Origin: Diadema setosum
Lineage: Eukaryota; Echinodermata; Echinoidea; Diadematoida; Diadematidae
Reading direction: 5' to 3'
Assembly: GCA_033980235.1 (NCBI GenBank)
Contig: CM067072.1
Coordinates: 13,838,371-13,902,370, forward strand
DNA length: 64,000 nucleotides
The notes under the pieces are model-generated. The model ran no database searches. It was not told the DNA's origin and saw nothing but the letters and a program-made list of their open reading frames with translations. The position numbers were made by a program, and so were the translations under genes. This document shows positions 1 to 12,900 of the stretch, one piece after another. Positions within the stretch are counted from its first letter, which is position 1; each line of letters starts with the position of its first letter.

Positions 1-251
1 CAAGGTCAATTTCACTATCAAAATATAGTTATTGGTGATATGATAACAATTATTTTATAAGTATGCAGTTCACACATTTAATCACTTTATAGGAAATGAG
101 TTCAGACCATGGTTTAATTTTATTCGAAAGGAGAAATGCCATATAAACAATGGATACTGGGGTAGGTCCAGAACTTCAACAATTAAGCTGCATTAATTTG
201 AATGTAATTTGACTTCATGACTTAATTCATTTCATATTGAATTATACACAG

Positions 252-531
252 TTAAAGGGATGGTATAGTAGTGGTGGAGATGAGAATTGGGCATTGGCCT
301 TTTTTTTCATATCACCAAGAAACCACTTATAGTTGAGAGCATGCCATTCTAAGAGGAATTCAAAGTTTATTTGATGAAAATTGGTCTTGGAATGGTGTTT
401 TAACTAATGAACTTTGAATTCCTCTTTGAATCGCATGGTCTTCCACATTTCATAAAAGGTTTCTCATTATTTCAACAAGAAATATTGGAAACCGGAAGTT
501 ACGTCTCAACCAAAACTATACAATCCCTTAA
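252..531. mobile_element. MITE family A copy 1
   Basis: Bounded by TTAAAGGGATGGTATAGTAG and an inverted CTATACAATCCCTTAA. The interior is itself a loose palindrome around TTCAAAGTTTATTTGATGAA. The same family recurs at 27.7, 29.2, 34.8, 36.0, 46.0 and 53.3 kb. Confidence 0.75.
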
Positions 532-827
532 ATCGTATAATGTGTATGACTAAACACTGATAGACTTACCTTGACAACACTTGATGAGTCCCTAAATTCA
601 TTTGTACATTGGAATACAGTACTGGTCATTTATACTCTTCACAATGCTTTTCATAATACTCTTCATTCTTTAATATGAAATTGGGTGTACTTGTTGAAAT
701 ATAGAGGGAAATACTTGAAAAAAGGACAGAAAAAACATAGAACAAATTCAAGAAGTAAACTTTAATACAGAAATGACTGTTTGTAGTTAAAATGATTGTA
801 GTTTGTGTCTTCAACACAGGCCATTAC

Positions 828-980
828 CTCCTCCCTCCACAAATTTTCTATGAATTCGGAGCAGCTAAAGTTCACGCTGCCACCTTGCAACGCGTTGTAA
901 TAACGCCCTTGCGTCCTATGACTGTGCTGCATGAAATGCGCAAGATGCTCCGCATCTGCTGGTGGCAATTGCTGTCTGGC
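828..980 (-). CDS. Recombinase-like gene, exon 10: box III and nucleophile tyrosine
   Basis: Encodes residues 424-474. EHLAHFMQHSHRTQGRYYNA fits the region with the conserved His (H442) and, nine residues on, the tyrosine nucleophile (Y451). The acceptor is AACTTCATAG, phase 0 from exon 9. A good donor (GAG|GTAATG) ends the exon at 828; without splicing the frame runs to TAA at 762-764. A further terminal exon left of the window is possible. Confidence 0.82.
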
Positions 981-3900
981 CTATGAAGTTAATAGAATTC
1001 ATCAATCAGGAAATGAGGATTCACTAATTGCATCACATTTTAAGTTGTAGCAATGGAACTGTTCCCAGTACCTACTGAGATTAAAACGAAAAAGAAATAT
1101 AGCATCAATGATCACATGAAATGTTAGAATAGTGGACATGGCATTTAATGTTTTGCAAACATTGACAGTGATGAATAAAGAAAGAAATGTTTTTTTTTTT
1201 TTTTTCATACTTAGGCAATCCTTACATATAAACTCCTCCAAAAAGGTTCTTCAATTCCAATTTGGTGTGTCATATTTCTCTTAAAGCTACATAATTTCAA
1301 TCAATGGTGGCATCAGAAGGAAGCATGATAAATTTTCATTGCAATGAAAACACATGTGTTTACACTATGCATTCATGGAAATCACAGTGGGACCAAGTGT
1401 GAGGAAAGGGCAAATGTGAAATGTTGCAAGATGGAGCAAACGTGTTGTGTCAAACAGTATAATTCCTGTTTGCTTAGGCGTTTCAGGGAAGGAATGTGCT
1501 TGAAAGGAATGCATGGTGAGATTATCATTGTATTCCAGGCTTCATCCATGAATTTGAAACTTCAGTAGTATCTGCAGATTAGAATTAAACATAACGGTTG
1601 ACCAAAGAGTCATCTAATGTAAAGGAAATGAGAGTTCTTGAAATTGCTCTCATTCCAATATTGACTATTCCAGTGGCCTTTTTTCATCAAACCTGTATAT
1701 TATCAATAGCAAAATTGTTGCAACATTTCACTTTTAATCTGTCCTCATACTCACCTGTTATGCACATTTCAAGAACATCAGATCATAGCAAGTGAAGTGT
1801 CATTTAAAAAATAATTCATCGGGATTTCTTATGACATTATAGTGTATAGGTAGAGTGAAATTTGCATTGTGATTGGTTGGATAGCATCACATGATTGTGG
1901 GAAAATACTGGTATAGTGGCACAGTCGTACCAATACTGACTGCTTACAGCGCATGTCTACGCTTTATATACGCAGAGATTCATGCAGGGAGGGACAAAGT
2001 AGGAGAAGGCCAAGCATTTCAACATAAATATGCTTGTGTAGAGCACTGGATACAGAATACAGTAGGAGTTTATACACGAGTCTGCTCTACGTGGTTGAAC
2101 CATAGCATCGCACGTGTCGCACGTAAACTACAGTACAGTAGGTTGTATTCATATACAACTATATATACACTCAGCAAAAAAAGTAAGTTCCCCCCTAGCA
2201 TTTGTGGATATATCTCAAAAAGTATTCAACCGATTTTCATAATTCAAACGGAAATGGATAAAGAATTTTATTACTCATAACATGAGTGGAAAATCATTGC
2301 CACCAGATATCATTATTGGTGTGAAAAAAATGCATCTTATATCAAAATGCATGGAAACAAAAGTTGCACTTTAGTGATTTGCAATGACTTTTATACAAAT
2401 AATCAAACAATCACTCATGATTCTGAACATTTAAGCATGGGTTATTGCATATTTCTCTATCTCTTTCTTTTCATGAGCATATAGTGAAGTATTTGATAAT
2501 TGATATGTCCACCACCCGCAATGACCAGCCGCCATCTCCTCCTCAAACTGTTAACTAAAGTTTGTACTTGGCGCTGCTCAATGTTGGTCTATGCTCTCTG
2601 CAAGATACGCTGAAATTCTTGCAGTGAAGTGTCATCTTTCAACTTCTTGCTCGCTTTCCACTTAATGATATCCCAAAGATTCTCTACTGGATTACAGTCA
2701 GGGGATCTTGCAGGCCACTCCATACGTTCGATGCCTTTTCCCTCAGCAAACTGATCTACAACTTGAGGGCATGATGCAAAATGCCCACAGGCACATTAAT
2801 GTGATCAACCTGAATTGGAATTACAAATCACATGGCTTCTACCAATATTTTCATATTGAGAAGGCCTATTGTTCAAAAAGTATGCATAACATCTGTTTAA
2901 TAGGGAAGCACATTGTACCTGAAGAAATTCCTGAGAATTACACAATTTAAAAAGATCATTTGATAACTTACATAGGAAATGTATACAATATGCTCTCTAT
3001 GGCCTAAAGTGCAACTTTTTTCCCCATGCATTTTGACATAAAATGCGATTTTTTACACCAATAATGATATCTGGTGGCAATGATATGCCATTCATGTTAT
3101 GAGTAATGAAATTCCCTATCCATTCCCATTCGAATTATGAACATCCGTAAAATACTTTTTGAGATATATCCAAAAATGTTAGGGGGGAACTTACTTTTTT
3201 TGCTGAGTGTATATATATATATATATGGGTAATTCCATAAAATAGGACCCACTTTGAGACATGCCTATTTTGCCAATAAAATCAGAAAATCAGATTTTTG
3301 TTCAACATAACTTTAAAAAACATTCATACTGACCAAGTCCCTTGAAAACTGACTGAAAATTAACATTCTAAACTGAAATTGAAGGAAGTCAGCATACCAA
3401 ATTCCAGTGTATGGGGAAAAACTGGTTCACCATGTAAAGGGGACACCATTGGTGTCCCCCTTACACAGTGAACCATCCCTTTTGGCATCTTACCACATAT
3501 TTCAAACCAGTTCTATGTTTGTTTCCATTGAAGTGATTATTTTGAAATAAGAAATTAACTATACAACCGAAAAAATGACACAGCCCCTATGTTCGGCCAG
3601 GAAAAAGATTCTTCAGTGTTTCTCGTGTAAGGGGGACACCAAATATTATTTTTGCATTTTTTTTTTCAAACTAATAGTAAATACTAATTGTAAAATATGC
3701 CAATGAGGAGCAATTATAGTGATGAGACACCAAAAAAAAAAAATAACAATCACTGTGCCCCGACGTAATATTTAGGGGGACACCTGAAAGCCATGTGTGT
3801 GAAAATCATAATTTGGTCTTTTTTTCTGGTATTTATTTATTTTACCCCAATTTTCTCTTGAAATCTTTTAAACTACGTGATTACTACCAAAATGACAACA

Positions 3901-6900
3901 AACAGTTCAACACTTGTCCTTAATATGGATTCTACACTCATAAATTAAAGTTTCTCGTGCAAGTAATCGTGGCCGGGGACACCAAAACTTACACGTGAAA
4001 CGTCTTTCTTGTGATTTATGTGCACAAGTGTGTATCAATTGATGCATGAATCATATTTATAGTGTTCAAAATTTGCTCATATTTTATAATTTTTGACCCC
4101 TTAAAATAGAGTTTAATCCACAAACAAGCTGTAAATCTGTCTAACCGGTGCTACAGTAAAATGTCACAAATAATTTGCCCAAAAACGTTGTGATTTTGCA
4201 GTTTTTGTAAAAATTCATGTGGAACTTTGAAGAAGCAATTTCTATATTTTACTTTGAAAAGGAAGTTCTTACCTGAATGAGAATATTCAGAGGTGAAATT
4301 GATTTAGGGTATGTAATTTTCAAGCAATGACAATACGAAGCAAATAGAAGGGGCATTTAACTAGTGGGACCCTTTTTGGAATTACCGATATATAATGTGT
4401 CTATATTGTTTACCTTTGTGCTCACGGTTTTCCTCAGATTTCGAGGGAAAAATGTTCCCTCGTTGCCCAAGGCACCCCATAAGCCATCAAGAAGAGGCCC
4501 CACATCTGTGAGGCCCTTTCCGTTGGCACCTACAAAGAGGTACTCGCTTTCTGTCTTGGTAAGAGGTCTAACCTCTGCCACGTAGGTATCAAGGAGAGGT
4601 GTGGCCTCTCTGCTGAAAAACACTTCAGCCTGGCCATATCTCCACGAAGTTTTGTGGTCTTTTACCTTATGTAGAAGGATGAAACAGATATCAATGTCAG
4701 TCAGGTTATGAACATTAGCAATCATCAGAAAAATTGGGAATAAACAAGGAAAAGTAGAAATTACGCGGTGCGTAATATCTGTCCCCGCCGGAAGTAGCAT
4801 TTTGTAGCCAATGTTCAATATAGGTCAAAAATCAAGGTCAAAGTTCAAAGAAGTCAAAGGTCAAAATTCTATGTAGAAGTTGTGAAGCCCTCACCTAATG
4901 CCGTCACATAAAGCAAACGGAATCGAAATCGGGTTAGAAATGGCGAAGGAGTAGCATTTTGTAGCAAAATGTACAATATAGGTCAAAGGTCACAACTGAA
5001 ATTCTGCGTACAAGTTTCAAAGCTCCCATGCAGTGCTATCATATAAAGCAAACAGAATCAAAATTGGCTCATAAATGACAGAGAAGTAGCAAATTGAACA
5101 TTTTGATCACACACGGACGCACACAAGGACACACACACTGACACAAGTACACACACACGGACACACGGACGGACACACGTACGGAGCCCGTTTCATAGTC
5201 CCCTGCTCGAACTCGTTCGGCGGGGACAAAAATGTGCACTGAAATATTTTCATCACACATGCAAGTTATAAACTATACAAAACCTTGATGCATGTCTTGC
5301 CCTCTACCACCCGCCTGTCTTCATACTCGCTGATCGTTGCTCTAATCCCTACACAGGATCGATGTGCGTTCACGGTGTAAAGATCCACCAGCAGGTAATC
5401 TCTAATGGCTGCCTGCCGATGCCAGGTGTTCTCCCCATCTCGAATGCAATCTGTGACAATGAAGATAACACACAGCAACACACTTGCAAATCAATTTGCC
5501 AATACATTAAAAGTAAATGTGAAACAAAAATTCTATGCCTCATTTTGAAGAATTATTCACATAAGAACCCTTGACCTGAGGATATGCAAACCATTTGCAT
5601 GTGATCATGGATTTCAGATCTTTGATGAGGAGCATTAGATTGCAAAATAAACCTGATGCAAACTGAACTGAACTGTCACTGCACTGTTCTTTCATATACA
5701 GTACTTCAATACAATATAGAACTTACAGTTGTCACAGCTTAAAAGGGATAAAGGTATACTTTTGGTTGAGGAAGGGGACTTAGATTTCGTTGAGATGATC
5801 AGACGGCACTAATGAAACTAGTCGAACAGAAGCACTCTGAGAGCGCATAACTATACCAAGCGGCTCATTTCCACCACTGATCCTGTTCTTCCATAGAGAT
5901 CAGTGAATTCTAATACGTGTGCATGCTCAAAGTTGTCCGATCACATATACAGTGTGTTCCTAAAAAAAGGAAACACAAGTTCAAAGGTCAGCCATATAAA
6001 GAATACTTGTTTTATTCTTGTGATTTGTTTATCAAAGTACAAAGTTACTCATCAGCTTTCATTTGACACCTTATTTGCGTCAACATTGTCACGGGTCACA
6101 GAGGTAGGGTCCATCGAAGGAGAAGGGTACAAAACCTACTTTTTCCAAGTTTTGGGTTTGTCGGGTACAAAACCTTTTTTTTTGCATTATATTTTTTCAT
6201 AGCAAGTTTTAATGAAATGCTTTCCTAGTTCTTTTTTCCCCTCTGCTAGCTTTTAGTGAGTTAATGTAATGTGACATAACCAGTGCCTAACTGCTATCTC
6301 CAGTAACCGCATCCTTCCATCCATTCTTCTCCATGAACAAAATAAGAGATGACTGAAATTGATTGCTACATTTTCAGGGTAATTGCCCTACTTCAATGTT
6401 CATTTACATGCGTAATCTTCCACTCTTCTGAATGATTGAAATTGCTTGATTGTCATGAAACGGGGAAATTGCCCTGTTGCAATGTCAGGTATGCATAACC
6501 CCGCATTCTTCGGAATGACTGACATTGCTTGATTGTCAAGAAACGGGGGGAATGCCCTGATATCACACATTTTTAAGATTTCAAACAGAAAAGAAAATAT
6601 GATTTGATTATTTCTTAAAGCGTTATTCCGGGTTGTGATTTTTAAAAACTTGAAAAAAATGGACATTGTAGGGAGCCTACCTATTACCTTCATAAGCAAA
6701 CTAATTCAGTGACTGATGGTAGTACTTTTACATGCCTGGTGTCAAATGAAAGCCAGAGAGTTGCTCTCTTATCCCAACTAACCATAATGATTTCAAATTT
6801 TTCATTTTTCAAATGCCTGACCTTTGAACTTGTGTTACCTTTTTCAGGAACACACTGTACTAGTAGTAGGGCTGCCTTTTGTAACGTTACTAACTTCAAG

Positions 6901-9900
6901 CTGCGCAACACCCATCGCCTTGGCAGAAACTACAGTACGCACTTAAGTGTGTGTATGAAAACCTCAAAAATGCACAACTCAACCCTACCAACAAAAATAT
7001 TGCAAATCCTTCATAAAATCAACAAAATTACTTGATCAGTACCAAACTTGTACCATTCTCAACCTTTCCAGAAAGTTCCATCCAAACCAGTTTGCTACTT
7101 GTTGAGTTAATTTGCACATAGACAAAGAAGAAGAAGAAAAAAAAAAGAAATGGTAATGAAAACACACCTCCCTTGGCAGAGGTTATAATAAACTTCATTG
7201 AATTGAATTTAAAATCAAATTCCATCAAACAAAATTTGAATACTAAACATTAGAATTGTATGCGTTTTCATACTTCATAGATTTCTCAATGCCTCAAATA
7301 ACAAATACAGTCGTTTAATACCTGAGGCCCAATCTAAACCTAAACTGTACCATTCCCCTAAATCGTTCATAAATAGGTCAATAAACTACATAACATATAC
7401 CATTCCCCTATTCATATCATTCATAAATAGGTCAATTTCGCCATGAAAAATGCAACTATTTTACTATATTTAACACAAAGAAAAAAAAGGTCAAATAAGC
7501 CTTAGGAGTAACTAGCATCTAATACAGACTTCTTGATGTGCTTTACAGATGACAATCCCGTATCCACCTTCATGCTATGTTAGTTGGACAATACATTTGA
7601 AAATGTGAGATCAGTCATTTTCCCAACCTTGATGATATTAGTCATATATATGATTCTCACCAATAGCAGATTCAGCCGCTTCTTTCAGCTGTCTCTTGAA
7701 TTGTCCCACAGCTTGTACATCCAATACCTCATCTAAACTTGAAAGAAACTATTTCTTCGTTAATAGGAGGGAAAAGAAGAGAGTAGCAAATTGAACGCTC
7801 ACCTGAGCAAGGCACTTTGCCTTTATGTCACTCTGTTTTTTCAGAAATATAATGAACACATCTTGAGATAAAATGAGATAAGATTGGTATTCTGGGCATT
7901 TTGTGAAAAAAAAAAAATATGTGTTGAGAACATCACTGCTGCATACTATGACTTCCTTCCACGTCTGACGATTCCTGTGCATTAAAAAAAAAATCATAAA
8001 GTTTGAGAATTTGGGCCACACCATAGAGGCCCCCTTGGAGATGAGCACCATCATTTCTGCAAACCATCCCTTCTCATTGGTACTGCCCTGCTTTTCAAAC
8101 AAAGGGGGGAAAATTAATTCAAAGGACTGTAAATACCTTTGTGTAGTAATGTTCCAAATCTAGTAGTACATGTATTTTGTATTGGAAAGGAATAGAAATT
8201 ATACAATTTCAAAAACCATACTATTCAACAGAATATATCTCATACAGAGATGGCATCCTTGTGGTAGTCATGGGGTTTCAGGCTTCATTTTTTTTTTTTT
8301 TTTTTTTTTTGGGGGGGGGGGGGGGGAGAGGTAATGGAATACATCTAATGTGATAATATTGAGCATACAATTCTACCCACCTTTCAATAGGACCCATTTG
8401 AGGGACTGAAATCCATATGATAGAAAGAGAATTAAGAAGACTTAAAGGGGATGGATAGTACCTGATTAGTGGGAATCATTTGGAAATCTGGGGAATGATT
8501 GTTCCTATCCTTGTGGGATTCATTTAAGAGTACATTATGTATCTATTGTTGAGTGTAAAATATTTGCTTCAGAATGTTCTCATATTCAAGCAATGAGCAG
8601 TTCAATGTTTCCAGGATAGCATGCTTGTATGGTGCCGGGGAGATTGTTAATGGGTTGTTTACAATTGCCCCGTCACTGTACAGACATGCATAGTAATACC
8701 CTCATATACTAGTTTATGCAATGATTGCATTATTACCTGTATTACTTAATGGAGATTCTCATGGAAATTTCCAGCCAAAAGGTCAAAGGTCAAAGGTTAA
8801 GGGTCAAAGGTCAGGTTTAAATTTAAAAAAAAAAAATTATTTTGTACTGTAATTACACTCTTTCTTCATACCTTGGAAATTATACTCAATGCATAAACTT
8901 ATAATAAGGTCGGTCAGAAGTCAAGTAAAAATGTTCAATTCCCCAAATATGTGTACCTGCACTCTTTAATAGACAATTATAGCAAACCAAGATCATGGAA
9001 AGTGAACATTCAAGATATTTTGACAAACCTGTCATTTCGATATTTTGCCAGTTATGTGAAACTGTCATCACACATTGTGAAGACATTGTACTATACACCT
9101 ATTGGGAGAATCACGCATTATAGCGGAGGCATCAGTCGCCATAGCGACATTTCTAGTTTTCTCTTACATTTTCATTTTATTGTTGTCCAAACATGTCATA
9201 AACTCAAGTAATCTCCTTATCCATTGGTAACAACACCAAAACTTTAAAAATTCATACCTTTTGCATCAATTGTTGGATTTTCTTTAAACTTTCACTGATG
9301 TGTTCTACTAATGTTGATGCTTTCAGTCAATCCACATTTCTCTTTGGGTTTTGGTAAGGGCAACCAAAAATCGATAGGCACAACTTCATTCAATCACACA
9401 TACATGTACATATGCAAAGTGTCAAGAGGATACCTCAAATGCTATATGAAGGTTCACTGCTGACAAAATGTATTCTGGAAAGAATAGACAAGCAACTATA
9501 AAACATAATGCCTCCAGTGAAACTTCATGTTGAAGGCATACAAATATCCACACTGTCACAGACCTTATTAGGTGAAGGCAAGGCAAATATTCTTACAAGG
9601 AAAACATTATCCAAGGGTTTGAAAAGAAGTTTTTAAAACAACAGCAATAAGGAGAAATTGGCAAAACATTGCATGTACCATTAGTCTTTACCTGTGAAAA
9701 ATGTAGAGAAATATAATGCTTCATCAAACAAATGAACACATCAGAATGTCCTAATACATTACCTGCTATGTGTTCACGAACTTCAGCTTCCCGTTTCTTG
9801 ATCGCCTTTGCCAACCCCTCCTTATACTCCGAAACTCTATCAAGAGTTTTTCGGACAAAGTCATCTGGTACGTCTGGAAAGTATGGGAGTCCCACATGGG

Positions 9901-12900
9901 AGAGCAGAAACTTCCCGAACTTGGTGACGGTGTCCAGATACTTATGTTTGGTTTTTGGGGCGTACCCCTTATCATGCATTTCCTGTGTGATTCTTGATGA
10001 AAAAATAATGTAATCATATAAATTGCTTTAAACTAGAACTATCACTCATTGTGATTAAGATACCCCAACCACAACTGAGGGAATTAGCACAACCAGGATT
10101 ATTATTTTTTAAAATTTATAATGAAAAAAAAATTACCATGGTAACGCACTGTTCAAGAGTGAATAAATGTATTGCTCACTGTTAGTCACATGTCCCTCAT
10201 CTTAAGTCAAGTGCTCAAAAACTGAGTGAGCAAGCTAAATAAACTGGCGATTTCTATGGTTGTTATTAAAAATTGTGTAACCATGGCAACACAATGTTGG
10301 ACATTAAGAAAAAAATGAAGTTTGCACATCTATATATCATAGCCGTCAGATGTGCAAAATTTCAAGCCAAATGCTAAAAGGATGAGGGGCTTAGTTGAAT
10401 TCACAATATTAGTGTATCATTTTCATTCAAAATATACTGTTACCATGGGAACACATTTTCCACACTGACAAATGATTTTTTGCACATCAAGGTAATGTAG
10501 GGGTAACTTGTGCCAAATTTGAAGCCAAAATGCTTTAAACAGAGAGAGTTAGGAGAATCAAAATGTTCGTATGATTTTCATTCCAAATGTTTGTATGATT
10601 TTCATTCCAAATGCACTGTTACCATTGCAACACATTGTTCAACAATGACGAAATATGAAGTTTGTATACTTCTGTACTCTCAAAGACTGAGGGAGTTACC
10701 TGAATCCACAATATTTTTGTATGATTTTCATTAAAACTATACTGTTACCAAGGCAACACAATGATCAACAATGACAAAAGGTTAAGTTTAAACATCTACG
10801 TATCATAGTGGTCAGGTGTGCCAAATTTCAAGCTAAATGCTCTAAAGACTGAGATAGTTACCTGAATCCACAATATTTTTGTATGCATTTTAGTGAAAAG
10901 ATGCTGTCCTTTTACCAAGGCAACGTATTGTTCATCACTGACAAAAGATTAAGTTTGCACATCTATATGCTATAGTGGTTGCATGTGCCAAATTTCAAGC
11001 CAAATGCTCAAAGAGTGAGGGAGTTAACTGAATCCACGATATTGTATGATTTTCATTCAAAATATGCCTTTACCATGGCAACAAATTGATCATCAACACT
11101 GACGAAAGATTAGCTTTGCACATCTACGTGCCACAGTGCTCATGTGTGTCAAATTTCTAGCTAAATGCTCGAAGACTAAAGGATGTTAGCTGAATCCCCA
11201 TTATTTTTGTATGTTTTTTGGTGAAAAAAGCTGTTACCATGGCAACGCATTGCTCACAAGTTTGCACATCTATATACTATAGTGGTCATGTGTGTCAAAT
11301 TCACAAATGCTCTAAGACTGAGGGAGTTAACTGAATCCACAATATTTTCGTATGATTTTCATTCAAACTATGATGTTACCATGGTAACACATTGATCAAC
11401 AATGACGAAAGAGTATGAATGCACATCTACATACCATAGTGGTCACATGTGCCAATTTTCGAGCCCAATGCTTGAAAACTGAAGGAGTTAGGCTAATCCA
11501 CACATTTTTGTATGACTGGTGAGAAGAAAACTGCTGTTGCCATGGCAACAGATTTCTAAACACACATATCAAAGGTGTTTTGCACAAATATACATTACAG
11601 CTAGTGATCGCTTATCCCAAATTCAAACTGAATTGCTACAAAACTGAGAGAGTATGTGCAATCCACAACATTTTGTAAGATTTTTATGAAAATCTTCCGT
11701 TGCCACGGCAACACATTATGAAATACTCATGAAAAAGGGTCTACCACATCTGCCTGTTATAGTGGTCACACATGCCAAATTTTAAGTTAATTGCTCAAAA
11801 AATGAGAAAGTAGTTCGATCCACAAGTTTTTATGAAAATATGCCGTTGTCTTGGCAACGCATTATGCGATACTACCGAAAAAGGTGTCTTACACATCTAA
11901 CTTCGATAGCAGTCACACATGCCAAATTTGGGATCAATTGCTCAAAAAATGAAAGCGGATTTCGATCCACAACATTTTGCAACGGACCGACCGCCTGACC
12001 GACCAATTGACTGACCAACCGACCGACCGACCGGCCACCTGACCTCAGAGTGATTCCTATACAGTACCCCCTCTACACACTATGTGTGGGTGAGAGTATA
12101 ATTATAAAGACAGGTCTATACAATGGTATGGAATTATGAGACAATTTTTTTACTTGGGAAATTGAAAGTTACAATGAAAAGCAAAATACTTTTCCATACA
12201 GGATGGATATTTCAGGTTCTACAAGGCAATAGTACCATAATAAAGGAGAAGAAATCAATGACATGAATTATCATCAACACTTAACCCTACTTAACCCCCC
12301 CCCCCCCCCCCCCGCAATGATTCCGCAACGCAAAAAGATTTTGCGCCGTTGTTTCATGACTTTTTTCATTGAAGTCTCCCGCATATTTTGACACCAAATT
12401 TGCGATGCCCAGGTACACCGTTCTGCAGTTACACAATGTTTTGCATATATGCATGTCAACCCCAAAACAGCTCAAATTCATGATTTCGTGTGCAAATCCA
12501 ATGCAAATTGTGTTTTTTTTTTTTTTTTTTGTTTAATTGATATGAATGTGATTATTTCAACTTTCGAACATTGAAATTAATCAATTCTAATGTAGATACA
12601 CTTGAAAAATTGCCTGAAACAAATTTTGGCAAAAAAACAATAGAAAACAAAAGGTCGAAAAAATGACAGACTACATAAGAAATTAACCAAACAATAAAAG
12701 AAACGAAACTAATTTTGATTGTGCTACTTTTTTTCAAGAATATTGTTTTATGTGTCTTGAGGAACTCTGATGCAAAAATTGAGCAATCCTTCATTCATTT
12801 TGATGGAGATGTAGGTGAAAATATGATGCCATGCATAAATTTGCATAATTAATTAATTAAAAATATAAAATAAACCTTTTTCTATTGTATGACCACGTGA

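Noticed and set aside
1891..2280. 129-codon plus frame
   Set aside because: It overlaps the Tc1 end, has no motif, and its stop lies inside the inverted repeat.
4364..4585. Plus-strand frame opposite exon 9
   Set aside because: It is the antisense shadow of the catalytic exon and shows no motif of its own.
7803..7891. Extra recombinase exon encoding EYQSYLILSQDVFIIFLKKQ and on
   Set aside because: It keeps frame but needs a 54-base intron and inserts a hydrophobic stretch into a charged linker. Direct joining of exon 6 to 7661-7732 is simpler. Kept as an alternative in the findings.
9732..10013. Plus-strand frames opposite exon 6
   Set aside because: Antisense shadows of the core-binding exon.
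10080..11985. CRISPR-like array
   Set aside because: Units are long, diverged tandem repeats without short identical repeats and unique spacers, in an animal-type genome.
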